Made by a program: the position numbers and the translations under genes
Shown here: piece after piece, positions 14,533-16,509 of the stretch
Layout: every line of letters begins with the position of its first letter
Numbering within the stretch: the first letter of the stretch is position 1
Assembly: GCA_947177435.1 (NCBI GenBank)
Contig: CAMWUM010000008.1
Coordinates: 1-16,509, forward strand
DNA: 16,509 nucleotides
DNA from: an uncultured Muribaculaceae bacterium
GTDB lineage: Bacteria; Bacteroidota; Bacteroidia; Bacteroidales; Muribaculaceae
Direction of reading: 5' to 3'
Notes under the pieces: model-generated
Told to the model about the DNA's origin: nothing
Databases searched by the model: none
What the model saw: only the letters and a program-made list of their open reading frames with translations

Positions 14533-15888
14533 ATGACAGCCGACGATATAAAAGACAAACATTACTTCTCACTCCCGGCATCCTCCGCCACCAACGAGCG
14601 CATCAAGGTGATCGGCGTGGGCGGCGGCGGCAACAACGCCATCAACCATATGTACCGCCTCGGCGCCGACAGCGTATCGTTCATCGTGGCCAACACCGAC
14701 CGCCAGGCCCTCTCCAACTCGCCCGTGCCCACCAAGGTGCTCCTCGGCCCGCAGACCACCCGAGGCCGTGGCGCCGGCAACGACCCCAAGAAGGCCCACG
14801 CCGCAGCAGAGGAGAGCGCCGCCGATATCGACGCACTCTTTGATGAGGACACCGACATGGTGTTCGTCACCGCAGGCATGGGCGGAGGCACCGGCACCGG
14901 CGCATCACCCGTCATCGCCCGCATCGCCAAGGAGCGTGGCATCCTCACCATTGGCATCGTCACCATCCCATTCCTGTTCGAGGGCCAGAAAAAAATCATC
15001 AAGGCTCTGGACGGCGCCGCCGAGATGCGCAAGTACGTTGACGCCCTCATGATCATCAACAACGAGCGCCTGAGCGAGATATACAAGGATTACGACTTCC
15101 TCAACGCCTTCGGAAAGGCCGACGACATCCTGGCCATGGCCGCCATGAGCATCTCCGAGATGGTCACCTGCGACGGTTACATCAACCTCGACTTCAACGA
15201 CGTCGACACCACACTGCGCGAAGGCGGCACCGCCATAATATCCACCGGATACGGCGAGGGCGAAAACCGCGTACAGAAGGCCATCGAGGACGCCCTGCAC
15301 TCGCCCCTGCTGCGCAACACCGATATCCTCGGCAGCCGCAAACTGCTCTTCAACCTCTACTTCTCGCAAGACGGCGACCAGCCCTTCAAGATCGACGAGA
15401 CCGAGCAGATTACTGAGTTCATCTCGCAGATCGACCCCAACGTCGACGTCATCTGGGGCGTCTCGATCGACAATACGCTGGGCAACAAGGTCAAGTTCAC
15501 CATCCTCGCCGCCGGATTCGACGTTACAATCTCGGAGGGCGGCGGCCCGCTTCCCCCCACTCACATCCACGGGTCTACGTCGGAGCAAAAAAATACTTTT
15601 GAAAAGAATGAAGCCGAAATCGAAAAACAGGGACGCCTGGCCGGCGAGTACGGAGAACGGCTCGACAAGTTCAACCGCGTCAAGACCGAACAGCGCTACG
15701 TCATTCTACAGCCCAACCAGCTCGACAACGACATAGTGATGGAGGCCCTCGAGCAGCATCCCACCTTCAACCGCGACAAGCGCGTCAACCTCACTATCAA
15801 GGAGGCCTCATCTACCCCTGCCTCGACCGTGCCTCAGATGCCCGCAGAGCCACAGAAGAACAACACCATTAGTTTCGACGACTTCTGA
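14533..15888 (+). CDS. ftsZ: Cell division GTPase FtsZ
   Basis: This 451-residue tubulin-like GTPase forms the Z ring. ATG at 14533 is chosen over the in-frame ATG at 14479, which lies inside ftsA and would add 18 unconserved residues; the chosen start sits 19 A-rich nt after the ftsA stop. Motifs are VIGVGGGGNNAINHM (about 26-40), ANTD, the tubulin signature GGGTGTG at 117-123, and the T7 loop N218-LDFND223 with the GTP-hydrolysing aspartates. The core ends near residue 340 and is followed by a charged linker. The canonical C-terminal peptide (E. coli DIPAFLRKQ) is not at the end, where the protein finishes NTISFDDF. A similar string, HPTFNRDK, occurs internally at 409-416. The stop overlaps the next gene by one base. 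Confidence 0.96.
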   Translation: MTADDIKDKHYFSLPASSATNERIKVIGVGGGGNNAINHMYRLGADSVSFIVANTDRQALSNSPVPTKVLLGPQTTRGRGAGNDPKKAHAAAEESAADIDALFDEDTDMVFVTAGMGGGTGTGASPVIARIAKERGILTIGIVTIPFLFEGQKKIIKALDGAAEMRKYVDALMIINNERLSEIYKDYDFLNAFGKADDILAMAAMSISEMVTCDGYINLDFNDVDTTLREGGTAIISTGYGEGENRVQKAIEDALHSPLLRNTDILGSRKLLFNLYFSQDGDQPFKIDETEQITEFISQIDPNVDVIWGVSIDNTLGNKVKFTILAAGFDVTISEGGGPLPPTHIHGSTSEQKNTFEKNEAEIEKQGRLAGEYGERLDKFNRVKTEQRYVILQPNQLDNDIVMEALEQHPTFNRDKRVNLTIKEASSTPASTVPQMPAEPQKNNTISFDDF

Positions 15889-16509
15889 TGCGCGACGCCA
15901 TACTGCATTACCTGAGCCGCACAGGATACACCCGCATCGAGCCGCGCGCCGCCCTGTTCGACATGGACGGCACGCTCTACGACTCTATGCCCCATCATGC
16001 CGACGCGTGGCTGGAGATGACCCGCCAAATCGGCCTCCAGGCCGACCGCGACGAGTTTTTCCTGTACGAGGGACGCACTGGCGCCTCCACCATCAACATC
16101 CTGATGCAGCGCGCCTACGGCCGCGACGCCACCGACGAGGAGGTGCGCCGCCTCTACGGCATCAAGAGCGACCTGTTCCGCGCCATGCCGCCGGTTGATC
16201 CCATGCCCGGCGCCGCCCAGCTGCTGCGCGAGGTGATGGATGCCGGCCTCACCCGCGTGCTCGTCACCGGATCCGGCCAGAACACGCTCATCTCGCGCCT
16301 CGACGCCGACTTCCCCGGCGCCTTCCAAGCCGACATGCGCATCACCGCCGCCAACACCGAGCACAGCAAGCCCCACCCCGACCCCTACCTCAAAGCCATG
16401 GCCCTGGCCGGCGCCGAGCCCTGGCAGTCAATCGCATTCGAGAACGCCCCCATGGGCGTAGAGTCAGCCAGCCGCTCCGGCGCATTCACCATCGCCATCG
16501 CCACCGGCC
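15888..16509 (+). CDS. HAD-family phosphohydrolase, probable inorganic pyrophosphatase (BT2127-like), 3' end cut off
   Basis: At least 207 residues are visible before the window ends, with no stop. Motif I is FDMDGTLYDS with Asp25 (nucleophile) and Asp27. A helical cap follows with H37 and E61-G-R-T-G-A-S. Motif II is VTGSGQ, motif III is the lysine in HSKPHPDPY, and motif IV is FENAPMGVESA, the ENAP form common in the beta-phosphoglucomutase-like subfamily. The pattern of MPxHxxAW, EGRTGASTINI and VTGSGQ closely resembles Bacteroides BT2127, characterised as an inorganic pyrophosphatase (remembered, not aligned). Its specificity glutamate Glu47 corresponds to Glu61 here at a constant 14-residue offset. 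The ATG overlaps the ftsZ stop (TGATG), implying translational coupling. The N-terminus is about 14 residues longer than I recall for the family. Confidence 0.85.
   Translation, partial: MRDAILHYLSRTGYTRIEPRAALFDMDGTLYDSMPHHADAWLEMTRQIGLQADRDEFFLYEGRTGASTINILMQRAYGRDATDEEVRRLYGIKSDLFRAMPPVDPMPGAAQLLREVMDAGLTRVLVTGSGQNTLISRLDADFPGAFQADMRITAANTEHSKPHPDPYLKAMALAGAEPWQSIAFENAPMGVESASRSGAFTIAIATG

Noticed and set aside
15594..15601. TACTTTTG, a -7-like element in the ftsZ linker region
   Set aside because: It fits TAnnTTTG, but no TTTG or near match lies 19-21 nt upstream, so it is at best half a promoter.
1..16509. CRISPR array, insertion sequence, prophage, toxin-antitoxin or defence genes
   Set aside because: No spaced repeats of CRISPR type, no transposase or integrase motifs, and no gap large enough for an unassigned gene. 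The window is a core housekeeping operon.

Overview
This window is a complete division and cell wall (dcw) cluster from a member of the Bacteroidota, most likely the order Bacteroidales. Four things point there. The gene order lacks murF, ddl and ftsB inside the cluster (rsmH, ftsL-like, ftsI, murE, mraY, murD, ftsW, murG, murC, ftsQ, ftsA, ftsZ). No Shine-Dalgarno sequences precede the starts. Two sites match the Bacteroides-type promoter TTTG-N19-21-TAnnTTTG. FtsI carries a C-terminal PASTA domain, and the last gene closely resembles a Bacteroides HAD pyrophosphatase. The coding DNA is clearly GC-rich with strong C/G preference at third positions, which suggests a high-GC Bacteroidales lineage such as a Muribaculaceae-like organism; the family is a guess.

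Layout: positions 1-428 hold a tRNA-Glu (5' cut off by the window), rpsT (ribosomal protein S20) and a second tRNA-Glu identical over the visible part, closed by a perfect 15-bp hairpin terminator. Positions 466-732 are non-coding and dense with signals: three copies of a 15-bp element (two direct, one inverted), a consensus promoter at 553-584 whose spacer contains two TGGGT boxes 10 bp apart, a pair of 19-nt direct repeats, and a second -7-like element at 684-691. No mraZ precedes rsmH. From 733 to 15888 twelve dcw genes run on the plus strand, with 1-4 nt overlaps or gaps of at most 49 nt. The two largest internal gaps (murG-murC and murC-ftsQ) are filled by short tandem repeats, a decamer and a heptamer. 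A second full promoter lies in an AT-rich patch inside the 3' end of murC and probably gives ftsQ-ftsA-ftsZ its own transcription. A HAD-family phosphatase (pyrophosphatase-like) overlaps the ftsZ stop by one base and runs off the window end.

How the genes work together: MurC, MurD and MurE build the UDP-MurNAc-tripeptide (meso-diaminopimelate type, judged from the DNPR motif in MurE). MraY transfers the MurNAc-pentapeptide to undecaprenyl phosphate to make lipid I, and MurG adds GlcNAc to make lipid II. FtsW polymerises lipid II and FtsI cross-links it at the septum. The FtsQ and FtsL-like proteins form the bitopic core, FtsA tethers FtsZ to the membrane, and FtsZ forms the ring. RsmH methylates 16S rRNA. 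The protein-coding content is conventional. The more interesting material is in the regulatory and repeat sequences and in the unusual tails of FtsA and FtsZ.
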